Shown here piece by piece: positions 8,604-20,390 of a stretch of 64,000 nt of DNA. Below the pieces are notes generated by a model that saw only the letters and a program-made list of their open reading frames with translations, made no database searches and was not told the origin of the DNA. This DNA is from Komagataeibacter intermedius TF2 (GTDB lineage Bacteria; Pseudomonadota; Alphaproteobacteria; Acetobacterales; Acetobacteraceae). How positions within the stretch are numbered: the first letter of the stretch is position 1; each line of letters begins with the position of its first letter. A program made the translations under genes and the position numbers. The stretch lies in assembly GCF_000964425.1 (NCBI RefSeq), contig NZ_BANF01000100.1, positions 1 through 64,000 of the forward strand, given 5' to 3'.

Positions 8604-9856
8604 GGCGCTGACGGATACCGCCCGCGCTGCGAGTCACGCAACCATTCCCATGCACCCTGCCCCGCCATGCGGCCGGTCGCGATGCAGCCCTGCAGCAGGT
8701 AACCGCCGGTCGGGGCCTCCCAGTCCAGCATTTCACCGGCGGCGAAAACACCGGGCAGCGCACGCAGCATGAACTGTTCATCCAGCGCGGTGCATGCGAT
8801 TCCCCCCGCCACCGAAATGGCACGGTCCAGTGGCGCAGGCGCGCGCAGCATCACCGGGACCGCCTTGACCAGCCGGGCAAGGACAGCGGGATCACGCGCT
8901 GGTGGTCCGCCTTCCCCTTCGCGCAGCAGGGCAACGGCCACGGGTGGCAGCCGCAGCGCCTTGCGCAATGTGTTGGACAGGCTTTCACGCGAACGCACGC
9001 GCGCAATCCGGGTGGTAATTTCCGCCATATCCAGCGCGGGCCGCAGGTCGATATGGACCAGCGCCTGCCCATCGCGTGCAATCCGGTCACGAATTGCAGC
9101 CGACAGGGCATAGACCGCGCCGCCTTCAATGCCTGCGCCAGTGACCACGGCCTCGCCACGGACCGTGTCCCCCTTATCCAGCGTCAGCGCGATGCCGCGC
9201 AGCGGCGTGCCCGCAAAACGGGTGGTGAAGGCGTCACGCCACCCGGTCACGAAACCACAATTGGCCGGGACGAATGGGGAGACATCGACATCAAGGCCCA
9301 GCAGGCGTTCCCGCCATGCACCATCCGACCCCAGGCGCGCCCAGCTTGCCCCACCCAGCGCCAGCACAGTTGCGTTGACGCGCCAGCAGGCCGGGCCACC
9401 GGGACCCGACACCCGCAGCCTGCCATCCGCGTCCCACCCGTCCCAGCGGTGGCGCGTCAGCAGGCGCACGCCACGCGCGGCAAGCCGCGCCAGCCATGCC
9501 CGCAGCAGCGGTGACGCCTTCATGGCGCGGGGAAAGATGCGCCCGCTGCTGCCGGTAAAGCAGGGCTGTCCCAGCTCCCCGGCCCACTTCACCATATCCT
9601 GCGGGGTAAAGGCCCGCAGGGCGCGCTCCATCATCGGACGCGCCGCGCCATACCGCGCGGCAAAGGCGTCGGCCGGTTCGGAATGGGTCAGGTTAAGCCC
9701 GCCCCGCCCGGCCATGAGCAGCTTGCGCCCCATGGTGGGCATCTGTTCCACCACGCTGACACCGCAGCCATGGGCGGACAGGACTTCGGCTGCGGCAAGC
9801 CCGGCGGGGCCACCGCCGATAACCGCGACATGCGGCCTGAAAACGAATTCGGTCAT
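8600..9856 (-). CDS. NAD(P)/FAD-dependent oxidoreductase (HI0933/TIGR03862-like)
   Basis: A 418-aa flavoprotein with the N-terminal dinucleotide-binding motif AVIGGGPAGLAAAEVL and the family motif MGRKLLMAGRGGLNLTHSE. The C-terminal FAD-contacting segment is PGVFAAGEMLDWEAPTGGYLLQGCIATG. This architecture is the HI0933-like family, close to the TIGR03862 branch. Its members have uncertain substrates; relatives include bile-acid and cell-wall-associated reductases. It sits between cysE (1-nt TGATG overlap) and the HerA-like ATPase (4-nt overlap), so it is cotranslated with both. A role linked to either neighbour is not evident. Confidence 0.8.
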   Translation of the reverse strand: MTEFVFRPHVAVIGGGPAGLAAAEVLSAHGCGVSVVEQMPTMGRKLLMAGRGGLNLTHSEPADAFAARYGAARPMMERALRAFTPQDMVKWAGELGQPCFTGSSGRIFPRAMKASPLLRAWLARLAARGVRLLTRHRWDGWDADGRLRVSGPGGPACWRVNATVLALGGASWARLGSDGAWRERLLGLDVDVSPFVPANCGFVTGWRDAFTTRFAGTPLRGIALTLDKGDTVRGEAVVTGAGIEGGAVYALSAAIRDRIARDGQALVHIDLRPALDMAEITTRIARVRSRESLSNTLRKALRLPPVAVALLREGEGGPPARDPAVLARLVKAVPVMLRAPAPLDRAISVAGGIACTALDEQFMLRALPGVFAAGEMLDWEAPTGGYLLQGCIATGRMAGQGAWEWLRDSQRGRYPSAP

Positions 9857-10719
9857 CAGATGATATAATCGATCGGCGGCAGCATCTGGTCCATGGTGAA
9901 GGCCGGCAGGCTGGAATGCCGCGTGCCCACGATCCGGGCGGGATTGCCCACCACGGTGGTGTAGGGCGGCACGGATTCCAGCACGATGGAGCCCGCCCCC
10001 ACCTTGGCGCCCTCCCCGATCTCGATATTACCCAGGATCTTGGCCCCGGCCCCGATCAGCACGCCACGACGCACCTTGGGGTGGCGGTCGCCCACGTTCT
10101 TGCCCGTGCCGCCAAGGGTCACGCCCTGCAGCAGGGAGACGTCGTCCTCCAGCACCGAGGTTTCCCCGATCACGATGCCCGTGCCGTGGTCCAGCAGGAT
10201 ACGCCGCCCCAGCGTTGCTGCGGGATGGATATCGACGGCAAACAGTTCGGAACACCGGCTTTGCAGATGCAGCGCCAGATAGCTGCGGTTGTTGTGCCAC
10301 AGCCAGTGCGCCACGCGGTAGCTCTGCACTGCGTGATACCCCTTGAAGAACAGGAAGGGCGTCACGTAATTGGCCGTGGCCGGGTCACGTTCACGGATGG
10401 CGACCAGATCGGCCGCCGCCGCACTGACGATACCGGGATCGGCGTCGAACACCTCGCTCACCAGTTCGGCCAGCGCGTCATCCGCCACCGAACGGTCCCC
10501 CAGCTTGCGTCCGATCAGGGCGGCCAGCGCACAGCGGAAGGATGCATGGTTGCGGATGCCGGTGGCCAGCAGCCCCTTGACCAGCGGGTCATTGCACCCG
10601 CATGCGCCGTTCACGATTTCCTGCCACAGCGCGGTCGGGTCCACATGCCCCAGCGTTGGCGGCATGACGGGACGCGTGCGTGTATCCATGGGAATGCCAG
10701 CAGGCTGCTTTTCAGACAT
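9856..10719 (-). CDS. cysE: Serine O-acetyltransferase
   Basis: Makes O-acetylserine from serine and acetyl-CoA, the carbon skeleton for cysteine synthesis. The 287-aa product has the N-terminal helical SATase domain (SFRCALAALIGRKLGDRSV, about 55-75) and then a left-handed beta-helix of hexapeptide repeats (about 165-260). The active-site region is DIHPAATLGRRILLDHGTGIVIGET, containing the catalytic His, followed by GVTLGGTG. ATG 10719 is preceded by GGA with 8-nt spacing. The gene lies 51 bp after the UbiH-family gene and overlaps the next flavoprotein by one base. Length is normal for the longer SATase type. Confidence 0.95.
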   Translation of the reverse strand: MSEKQPAGIPMDTRTRPVMPPTLGHVDPTALWQEIVNGACGCNDPLVKGLLATGIRNHASFRCALAALIGRKLGDRSVADDALAELVSEVFDADPGIVSAAAADLVAIRERDPATANYVTPFLFFKGYHAVQSYRVAHWLWHNNRSYLALHLQSRCSELFAVDIHPAATLGRRILLDHGTGIVIGETSVLEDDVSLLQGVTLGGTGKNVGDRHPKVRRGVLIGAGAKILGNIEIGEGAKVGAGSIVLESVPPYTTVVGNPARIVGTRHSSLPAFTMDQMLPPIDYII

Positions 10720-10722
10720 TAA

Positions 10723-12546
<1,824 letters not shown>

Positions 12547-12589
12547 CCCACATATTTTCACAACCGTCATTTCAGGACCGACCAACCCC

Positions 12590-13066
12590 ATGACCACATC
12601 CTTCCGCTTCAGGATCGCAACTGCTTCCGTGCTTGCCCTCGCACTGTCCACAGGTGCCGCGCATGCACGCGAAACCTCCAAGTCGTGCCACCAGAAGTTC
12701 ACCACCGCCCGCACCGCAGGCACGCTGAACGGCCAGAGCTACAAGGATTTCAAGACCGCCCAGTGCGGCGACGTCGCCACCCCCGAAACCAAGGCCGCGG
12801 AACCGGCAGCCCCTGCCGCCAGCCCCGTTGCGACACCGGCCGCACCAAAGGCATCCGCCCCGGCTGCCGCCCCCGTGTCCACCAACGCCACGCTGCCCGA
12901 TGCCGTTTCCCCCAAATACAGCAAGGAAGCAGCAGGCAAGGCCCGCCTGCACACCTGCCTTGACCAGTACAACGCCAACAAGGCCACCAACGCCAATGGC
13001 GGCCTGCGCTGGATCCAGCGTGGCGGCGGGTATTACAGCGTGTGCAACGCCCGGCTGAAGGGCTGA
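12590..13066 (+). CDS. Small secreted protein with two Cys-pair, PsiF-like motifs
   Basis: A 158-aa protein with a Sec signal (FRFRIATASVLALALSTGAAHA, cut near residue 25). Two short similar modules are separated by an Ala/Pro-rich linker. The first is SCHQKFTTARTAGTLNG...YKDFKTAQC (about 31-59). The second is TCLDQYNANKATNANGG...GGGYYSVCNARLK (about 120-157). Each has one Cys at either end, giving four Cys in the mature chain, suited to disulfides. The modules recall PsiF repeats, but this is tentative. Start 12590 fits the signal peptide. It lies 43 bp after glnB, so it may be co-transcribed. Function unknown. Confidence 0.65.
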   Translation: MTTSFRFRIATASVLALALSTGAAHARETSKSCHQKFTTARTAGTLNGQSYKDFKTAQCGDVATPETKAAEPAAPAASPVATPAAPKASAPAAAPVSTNATLPDAVSPKYSKEAAGKARLHTCLDQYNANKATNANGGLRWIQRGGGYYSVCNARLKG

Positions 13067-13087
13067 TTCACGTCCCCCCCAACGGTT

Positions 13088-13124
13088 ACAGGGCCCGGCA
13101 ATCCATGCCGGGCCTGATTTTTCT
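13088..13124 (+). terminator. Intrinsic terminator after the small secreted protein
   Basis: CAGGGCCCGGCA and TGCCGGGCCTG form an 11-bp stem with one bulged G and a 5-nt loop. GATTTTTC follows, giving a T5 tract. It lies 22 nt after the stop codon. Confidence 0.8.
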
Positions 13125-13181
13125 GGATGCTGCCTGAACAGCCAGCCCGGACGCCACTCTGCCACCATGCATGAATGTTAC

Positions 13182-13262
13182 AGGTGAAGCGTTCGCGGAA
13201 AGCTTCGGGCAACGCCGCCCTTGTGAAAAACGGAGCCCCGGAAACCTCCCGCGTTTCCGGGG
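13182..13262 (-). repeat. Dispersed hairpin repeat, minus orientation
   Basis: Read on the minus strand this matches the copies at 46205-46285 and 50281-50356: AGGTTTCCGGGG, then a C/G-rich block with CCGTTTTTCACAAGGGCGGCG, then GAAGCTTTCCGCGAACGCTTCACC. The GAAGC/GCTTC hairpin is at 13186-13190 and 13202-13206. A 10-bp hairpin (13236-13245/13253-13262) followed by a minus-strand T run probably terminates the aspartic protease transcript. Confidence 0.6.
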
Positions 13263-13268
13263 ATTGCC

Positions 13269-14230
13269 TCATCTGGCCGGCTGCCGTGGCGCGGGACGGA
13301 CAAAGGCCTGGTTCGTGGCGTAGGATATCCACACCCGATGGGACGCGAACCAGTCCGATCCCAGCAGCATTTCCAGATGTTCGCGCAGGGGGGCCACGGT
13401 CAGCGTGACATTGCGCTCCAGTTCATGGCCGACCTGCAGGTTGTCGAAACGGTGCCAGTGATAGATGTCCTTGTGCCCGTCCACACCTGCGGTCACGCCA
13501 CCGGGATCGCGGTCCAGCTGTGACTGGCTGACACCCGCGCGGTGCGCCACCTCCGGCGAGACAATGCGCGAGCGCGCGCCACTGTCGAGCAGCGCCGTAA
13601 CCGGCCTGCCATCCAGCTTCACTTCCAGCAGGAAACGGTTGTCCTGCCTGCGCAGCGGCAGGGTTTCATATGGCCCGTCCCATGCCGGTGGCGGGGCGCA
13701 GGCCATGGAACCATGCTGGATGTTCCACAATGTCAGCGTGCCGCCGGGCACATCCATGTCCAGATCGAACCGCGACAGGATATCTCCCCCCAGCAACCCG
13801 GCAACGGGGGGGTGGATCATCGGCTGCCCCGGCAGTTCACCCACCGGCACCGAACGCGCGCCGAAATCGACACCGCCGACCCGCAGGTCGGGCACCAGGG
13901 CATTGGGCGTCGCCTGCGCAACCCCCCCGGTGCCATGGACGACGGTTTCATGGTCGGGATCAAGCCGCAGGCGCAGGTACCCCACCATATCCGGCGTCAG
14001 CAGCCCGCCATCCGATCCGGTATCCACCAGCGCGCTCAGGTCATGCCCCGCAATGCTGATGACAATGGACAGGTACCCCCCATCATCACGCAGCGGCACC
14101 TGCGCCACGCGTTCATGGTTGCACAGCCTCAGTTCCGTGCCCTGCGCCGCCATGGCGGGCGCGCACGCAAGCCAGCAGGCCGTAACGGCGGCAACGCCAC
14201 ATGCCACAGGCCATGCGCGGACCCCGGCCA

Positions 14231-14231
<1 letters not shown>
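13269..14231 (-). CDS. Secreted retropepsin-like aspartic protease with two active-site motifs
   Basis: A 320-aa protein with a signal peptide (hydrophobic run to about residue 28, APAMAA). Two homologous lobes each carry an aspartic protease triad. Lobe 1 has ALVDTGSDGGLL (about 67) with the later GLLGGDILSRFDL. Lobe 2 has ALLDSGARSRIV (about 213) with MLLGSDWF. Each is the D-T/S-G plus hydrophobic-Gly pattern of retroviral-type proteases. Two in one chain would let a single polypeptide form the active pair, as in pepsin. The gene overlaps pip by one base (TGATG) at the end of a xerC-pip-protease operon. Substrate unknown, likely periplasmic. Confidence 0.75.
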
Positions 14232-15199
<968 letters not shown>

Positions 15200-16177
15200 T
15201 CATCGTGCAGTATCGGTGGCATGGGGGTGGGCACGTGTCCACACATCCATAAGCCGGGCTTCATCCGCCAGCGTATAACGCTGCGTGGTGGACAGGCTGG
15301 CATGGCCCAGCAGGTCCTGTATCACACGCAGGTCCGCGCCGCCTTCCATCAGGTGGGTGGCGAAGGAATGACGCAGCGCATGCGGCGTTGCATGTTCGGG
15401 CAGGCCCGCCATGTGCCGCCATGTCCGCATGGCGCGCTGGGCAATGCCTGCCTGCAGGCGGCCACCGCGCACGCCCACGAACAGCGGCGCATCGGGTTGC
15501 GGCAGCGGGTGCGCGCCCCGCCAGCGCAACAGGGCCTGCATGACCTGTGGCAGCACCGGCACCATGCGTTCCTTCCCCCCCTTGCCGCGTATGCGCAGCA
15601 CGCCATCGCCTTTTGTGCCATCGCCATGGGTGCGTGCCTGATCAAGATCGCGCACATCCAGCGCCAGGGCTTCGGAAATACGCAGGCCGCATCCATACAG
15701 CAGCATGAACAGCGCCCCGTCGCGCACCCGCGCCATGGGGGTATGGGCGATGTCCGACACCCCTTCGGGCACCTCCAGCGCCTGCGCCTTTGGCAGCGGG
15801 CGGGGCAGCGGGCGGCGCGTGCGCGGCGCGGCCAGCAGGCCCGGCGCCGGATTGTCGACGCCATGATGGCGTGCAAGATAGCGATAGAAGGACCGCAACG
15901 CCGAAACCCGGCGCGCGCGCGTTCGCGCAGCCCGGTCCTGCGTGGTGGGACGCCGCCCGCCCAGTGCCGTGGCATGTTCATGGGCCAGCCATGCCCGCAG
16001 GTCGGTCAGTGACAGGCCAGCCAGCGCCGCCATGTCCGGCTCCGCCCCCAGATGCATGGTCAGGAACGCAAGAAACCGGTCCAGATCCCCCCGATAGGCC
16101 GTAAGCGTCAGGGCGGACGCCCGGCGTTCGGTCTCCATCCAGTGCAGGAAGGCGTCACGCGCCCCGGTTGCCATCAT
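15200..16177 (-). CDS. xerC: Site-specific tyrosine recombinase XerC
   Basis: Resolves chromosome dimers at dif with XerD. The 325-aa product has an N-terminal SAM-like core-binding domain (about 5-115) and a C-terminal catalytic domain. The catalytic residues are visible: Arg in GCGLRISEAL, Lys in GKGGKERMVPV, His-x-x-Arg in TPHALRHSFATHL, His in LLGHASLSTTQRY, and the Tyr nucleophile of TQRYT. It is about 25 residues longer than E. coli XerC, mainly in the QDRAARTRARR linker. Two adjacent ATG codons (16177, 16174) could start it. It diverges from priA across 104 bp, which must hold both promoters. Confidence 0.92.
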   Translation of the reverse strand: MMATGARDAFLHWMETERRASALTLTAYRGDLDRFLAFLTMHLGAEPDMAALAGLSLTDLRAWLAHEHATALGGRRPTTQDRAARTRARRVSALRSFYRYLARHHGVDNPAPGLLAAPRTRRPLPRPLPKAQALEVPEGVSDIAHTPMARVRDGALFMLLYGCGLRISEALALDVRDLDQARTHGDGTKGDGVLRIRGKGGKERMVPVLPQVMQALLRWRGAHPLPQPDAPLFVGVRGGRLQAGIAQRAMRTWRHMAGLPEHATPHALRHSFATHLMEGGADLRVIQDLLGHASLSTTQRYTLADEARLMDVWTRAHPHATDTAR

Positions 16178-16281
16178 GTCGCGCGTTCTTTCATCGTGCT
16201 GTCGCGTGCCTTAATGACGATGTGTGCGCCATGCGTCCATGATGGACAAGACACGGGCGACGGGCGACGGTAGAAAAACAC

Positions 16282-18531
16282 ATGCCGCATCGCAATCCTT
16301 CACAACCGGACCTGCTGCCCGCCCCTGCCGATGGCCGCGTGCGGGTCATGCTGACCCTGCCCTTTGCCGGGCCGCTGGACTACCTGCTGCCGCCACGTCT
16401 GGCGGATGCCCGCCCCGGTGACATCGTGACCGTGCCACTGGGCCGTCGCACCGAAACCGGGGTGATATGGGACGCGGCACCGCGCCTGCCGCCCGAATTC
16501 ACCCCACCTCCCCAGAAGGAGGTGGCGACATCGCGCCTCAAGCCCGTGGCAGCCCGCCTGGACCTGCCGCCGCTGCCCGCGCAGCTGCGGCAGTTCGTGG
16601 ACTGGGTGGCGGCCTATACCCTTTCCCCGCCTGGCATGGTGCTGGCCATGGCGTTGCGGGCCAATGCGCTCGCCCCATTGCCACGTCCCGCCACCGGGTG
16701 GGCCACGGCCCAGACGCTGCCTGCGGACCTGCGCATGACACCTGCGCGCCAGAAAGTGCTGGATGCCGCTGCCGAAGGGACACCGCTGACCACGACGGAA
16801 CTGGCCCGCCGCGCGGGCGCAGGTGCTGCCGTGATCCGGGGTCTGGCGCAGGCAGGCGCGCTGCGGGCGGTTGAAATCGCCCCGCCGCCGCCTTTCGCCC
16901 GTCCCGATCCCGCGCATTGTCCCCCGGTGCTGGAAGGTGATCAGGCGGAGGTCGCAACCGAACTGCGCGCCCGCGTGGCGGAAGACAGCTTTTCCATCAC
17001 CCTGCTGGAAGGCGTGACCGGGTCGGGCAAGACCGAGATTTACATGGAGGCCATCGCCGCGTGTATCGCAGCGGGGCGGCAGGCGCTGGTGCTGCTGCCC
17101 GAAATTGCGCTGTCGGCCCAATGGACGGGGCGGTTTTCCCGCCGCTTTGGCACGGAACCCGCCCTGTGGCATTCCGACCTCGGGTCACGCCTGCGCCGGG
17201 TGACATGGCGGGCGGTAGCCGATGGCACGGCACGGGTCGTGGTGGGCGCGCGCTCGGCGCTGTTCCTGCCGTTTGACCAGCTTGGCCTGATCATTGTCGA
17301 TGAGGAACACGAAATCGCCTTCAAGCAGGAAGACGGCGTCACTTATCACGCCCGCGACATGGCGGTGGTCCGCGCGCGCATGAGCCGTGCGCCCGTGGTG
17401 CTGGTGTCCGCCACACCCAGCCTTGAAAGCCTGGCCAATGTCGGCGCGGGCCGGTACCGGCACCTGAAACTGGGCGCACGCCACGGCAACGCCAGCATGC
17501 CGGACGTGGAAACGCTGGACATGCGCGCGGACCCGCCCGAACGCGGGCTGTTCCTGTCGCCCGTGCTGACCGGGGCGATCAATGACGCGATCGGGCGCGG
17601 CGAACAGGCGATGCTGTTCCTCAACCGGCGCGGCTATGCACCGCTGACACTGTGCCGCACCTGTGGCCACCGCATGCAGTGCCCCAACTGCACCGCGTGG
17701 CTGGTGGAACATCGCGCGCGCCATATCCTGACCTGCCACCATTGCGGATATGACGAACCCATTCCGCAGACCTGCCCCAAATGCGCCGATGCCGACAGCC
17801 TGACCCCCATCGGGCCGGGCGTGGAGCGGATAACCGAAGAAGCCCGCGCCACCTTCCCCGATGCGCGGATACTGGTCATGGCCAGCGATACGCTGAACGG
17901 TCCCGCCGCCACCGCCGCCGCGGTCGAGCGCATAGCACGCCGCGAGATCGACCTTGTGATCGGCACGCAGATCGTGGCCAAGGGCTGGCATTTTCCGCAC
18001 CTGACGCTGGTGGGAATCGTGGATGCCGACCTGGGCCTGGGCGGTGGCGACCTGCGCGCGTCCGAACGCACGGTACAGCTCCTGCATCAGGTCGCGGGAC
18101 GTGCCGGACGTGCCGAGGCGCCGGGCCGCGTGCTGCTGCAAAGCTACGTGCCCGACCATCCGGTCATGCAGGCGCTGGTGTCAGGCGATTTCGCAAGCTT
18201 CATGGAACAGGAAGCCGAACAGCGCCGACCCGGTTTCTGGCCGCCCTTCGGCAGGCTGGCGGCCCTGATCGTCAGCGCCGAGACGCCAGACGCAGCGGAC
18301 CTGACCGCGCGCGCGCTGGGCCAGAACGCCCCACGGCTTGATGGCGTGCAGGTTCTTGGCCCTGCCCCCGCGCCACTGGCCATCCTGCGCGGGCGGCACC
18401 GCATCCGCCTGCTGCTGCGTGCGCGACGCAGCATTGCGGTACAGCCGATCGTGCGCGAATGGCTGTCGCGCGTGAAACCCGAACGCGGGGCACGGATCGA
18501 CGTGGATATTGACCCGGTCTCGTTCCTTTAG
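16282..18531 (+). CDS. priA: Primosomal protein N' (replication restart helicase PriA)
   Basis: A 3'-5' DNA helicase that reloads the replisome at stalled forks. The 749-aa product has the N-terminal 3'-DNA-binding domain (about 15-115), Walker A GVTGSGKTEIYMEAI (about 238), and the DEEH box VDEEHEIAFKQEDGVTYHARD (about 338). Four CxxC pairs bind two zinc ions (CRTCGHRMQCPNC, CHHCGYDEPIPQTCPKC; about 455-500). Helicase motif V/VI covers IGTQIVAKGWHFPHLTLVGIVDADLGL and QVAGRAGRA. Length and order match the family. The stop is at 18531, and a short repeat remnant follows. Confidence 0.96.
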   Translation: MPHRNPSQPDLLPAPADGRVRVMLTLPFAGPLDYLLPPRLADARPGDIVTVPLGRRTETGVIWDAAPRLPPEFTPPPQKEVATSRLKPVAARLDLPPLPAQLRQFVDWVAAYTLSPPGMVLAMALRANALAPLPRPATGWATAQTLPADLRMTPARQKVLDAAAEGTPLTTTELARRAGAGAAVIRGLAQAGALRAVEIAPPPPFARPDPAHCPPVLEGDQAEVATELRARVAEDSFSITLLEGVTGSGKTEIYMEAIAACIAAGRQALVLLPEIALSAQWTGRFSRRFGTEPALWHSDLGSRLRRVTWRAVADGTARVVVGARSALFLPFDQLGLIIVDEEHEIAFKQEDGVTYHARDMAVVRARMSRAPVVLVSATPSLESLANVGAGRYRHLKLGARHGNASMPDVETLDMRADPPERGLFLSPVLTGAINDAIGRGEQAMLFLNRRGYAPLTLCRTCGHRMQCPNCTAWLVEHRARHILTCHHCGYDEPIPQTCPKCADADSLTPIGPGVERITEEARATFPDARILVMASDTLNGPAATAAAVERIARREIDLVIGTQIVAKGWHFPHLTLVGIVDADLGLGGGDLRASERTVQLLHQVAGRAGRAEAPGRVLLQSYVPDHPVMQALVSGDFASFMEQEAEQRRPGFWPPFGRLAALIVSAETPDAADLTARALGQNAPRLDGVQVLGPAPAPLAILRGRHRIRLLLRARRSIAVQPIVREWLSRVKPERGARIDVDIDPVSFL

Positions 18532-18568
18532 GTCTTTGATAAAAACAGCTTCATCCAAAACTTTCTTA
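18528..18568 (+). repeat. Possible remnant of the dispersed hairpin repeat
   Basis: AGGTCTTTGATAAAAACAGCTTCATCCAAAACTTT resembles the ends of the copies at 46200 and 50281 (AAAGGTTT... and AAAAACGCTTCACCAAAAA) with the middle deleted. It lies between priA and the convergent flavoprotein gene. Confidence 0.35.
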
Positions 18569-18572
18569 TGAT

Positions 18573-20258
18573 TTATTGCGCGTCGGTCGCATGCGTCATG
18601 CCGCGCTGCATGGCCACTTCCACCGGGCGACCGGCCAGTGACAGCGCCACGGCCTCGGCAATGCGGATACCGTCAATCCCCGCCGACAGGATACCCCCGG
18701 CATAGCCTGCCCCCTCACCCGCGGGGAACAGGCCACGCACGTTCACGCCCTGCCCATCCACCCCGCGCGGAATGCGCAGGGGGGAGGACGTGCGCGTCTC
18801 CACCCCCGTCATGACGGCGTCCCGCATGGAAAATCCCGCTATCTTGCGTTCAAACGCAGGCAGGGCTTCGCGCATGGCGGTCACCGCGAATTCCGGCAGA
18901 CAGCGCGCAAGGTCGGTGGGCGTGACACCGGGTTTATAGGACGGCACGACATCGCCCAGCGTGGTGGACGGCCTGCCATCCAGAAAATCCCCCACCGTCT
19001 GGGCCGGGGCGAAATAGGCGCCGCCACCGGCCTCGAACGCGCGGCGTTCCCATTCGCGCTGGAAGGCGATACCCGCCAGCGGGCCGCCGGGATAATCGCG
19101 TTCCGGCGTCACCCCCACCACAATGCCGGCATTGGCGTTACGTTCGGCACGGGAATACTGGCTCATGCCATTGGTCACCACCTGCCCCGCCTCCGACGTG
19201 GCCGCGACAACGGTGCCGCCGGGACACATGCAGAAGGAATAGACCCCCCGCCCGTTGGCCGCGTGGTGCACCAGTCTGTAATCCGCAGCCCCCAGCAGCG
19301 GCACGGTATCGGGCTGCCCATAACGGGCGGTATTGATGATGGATTGCGGATGTTCGATCCGCACGCCAATCGAAAACGGCTTGGCCACCATCTCCACCCC
19401 GGCCGCATGCAGGGAGCCAAAGGTGTCACGCGCGCTGTGCCCGATGGCCAGCACGACATGGCTGGCCGCGATTTCATCCCCGTCCGCCAGCCGCAGGGCG
19501 GCGATACGCCGGCCGGCCGCGCCATCATCATGCACCACGAAATCGGTCACATGCGCGCCAAAGCGGTATTCGCCGCCCAGCGCCTCGATCTCCGCACGGA
19601 TATGCTCGACCATCGAGACAAGGCGGAAGGTGCCGATATGGGGACGGGACAGGTAGAGGATCTCCTCCGGCGCGCCAGCGCGCACGAATTCCGCCAGCAC
19701 CTTGCGCCCGTAATGACGCGGGTCGCTGACCTGGCTGTACAGCTTGCCGTCAGAAAAGGTGCCCGCCCCACCTTCGCCAAACTGCACGTTGCTTTCGGGG
19801 TTCAGGATGGATTTGCGCCATAGGGCGAAGGTATCGACCGTGCGTTCACGCACCACCTTGCCACGTTCCAGCACCAGCGGGCGCAGCCCCATCTGCGCCA
19901 GAACCAGGGCCGCCATCAGCCCGCATGGCCCCGCGCCAATCACCACCGGGCGCACGAAAACCGCACGCCGCGCCATGACGGGACCATCATCAACCACGAA
20001 ATGATAGGACGTATCGGGGGCTGCCATGATGTCGCGCGTGCCCTCATGCGCTGCAAGGATGGCGGCTTCATCCCGCACGGCGCAGTCCACCGTATAGACC
20101 AGCACGATACGGTGGCGGCGACGCGCGTCATGCCCCCGGCGGAATATGTGTATATCCATGACGTCAGCAACCGGCACACCCAGCCGGTCGGCCACCGCCT
20201 GCGTCAGGGCGGCGGCATCATGGTCGATTGGCAGGCGCAGTTCGGTCAGTCGGATCAT
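18573..20258 (-). CDS. FAD-dependent dehydrogenase (COG2509-like)
   Basis: A 561-aa flavoprotein with an unusual N-terminal domain of about 100 residues (LPIDHDAAALTQAVADRLGVP, FRRGHDARRRHRIVLVYTVD). The Rossmann motif is PVVIGAGPCGLMAALVLAQMGLRPLVLERG (about 105-134). The family motifs NPESNVQFGEGGAGTFSDGKLYSQ and SFCMCPGGTVVAATSE follow, and the C-terminal segment is GLFPAGEGAGYAGGILSAGIDG. This is the widespread uncharacterised dehydrogenase family COG2509. The start at 20258 (MIRLTELRLP) is supported by GGAAA 9 nt upstream; a longer in-frame start exists at 20279. Single gene, convergent with priA and divergent from a CDF transporter. Confidence 0.82.
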   Translation of the reverse strand: MIRLTELRLPIDHDAAALTQAVADRLGVPVADVMDIHIFRRGHDARRRHRIVLVYTVDCAVRDEAAILAAHEGTRDIMAAPDTSYHFVVDDGPVMARRAVFVRPVVIGAGPCGLMAALVLAQMGLRPLVLERGKVVRERTVDTFALWRKSILNPESNVQFGEGGAGTFSDGKLYSQVSDPRHYGRKVLAEFVRAGAPEEILYLSRPHIGTFRLVSMVEHIRAEIEALGGEYRFGAHVTDFVVHDDGAAGRRIAALRLADGDEIAASHVVLAIGHSARDTFGSLHAAGVEMVAKPFSIGVRIEHPQSIINTARYGQPDTVPLLGAADYRLVHHAANGRGVYSFCMCPGGTVVAATSEAGQVVTNGMSQYSRAERNANAGIVVGVTPERDYPGGPLAGIAFQREWERRAFEAGGGAYFAPAQTVGDFLDGRPSTTLGDVVPSYKPGVTPTDLARCLPEFAVTAMREALPAFERKIAGFSMRDAVMTGVETRTSSPLRIPRGVDGQGVNVRGLFPAGEGAGYAGGILSAGIDGIRIAEAVALSLAGRPVEVAMQRGMTHATDAQ

Positions 20259-20390
20259 CGGGTCGCGTTTCCATGGCAATGGGGCCGTGGCGATGCCATA
20301 TCACGGTGGACCCACGCACAAAATGCGCTAAGTGCTGGTGACGTGCCGTAACCTTCTGCTAGGAAGGCGGCACATTTTCAGTTCCCCCGG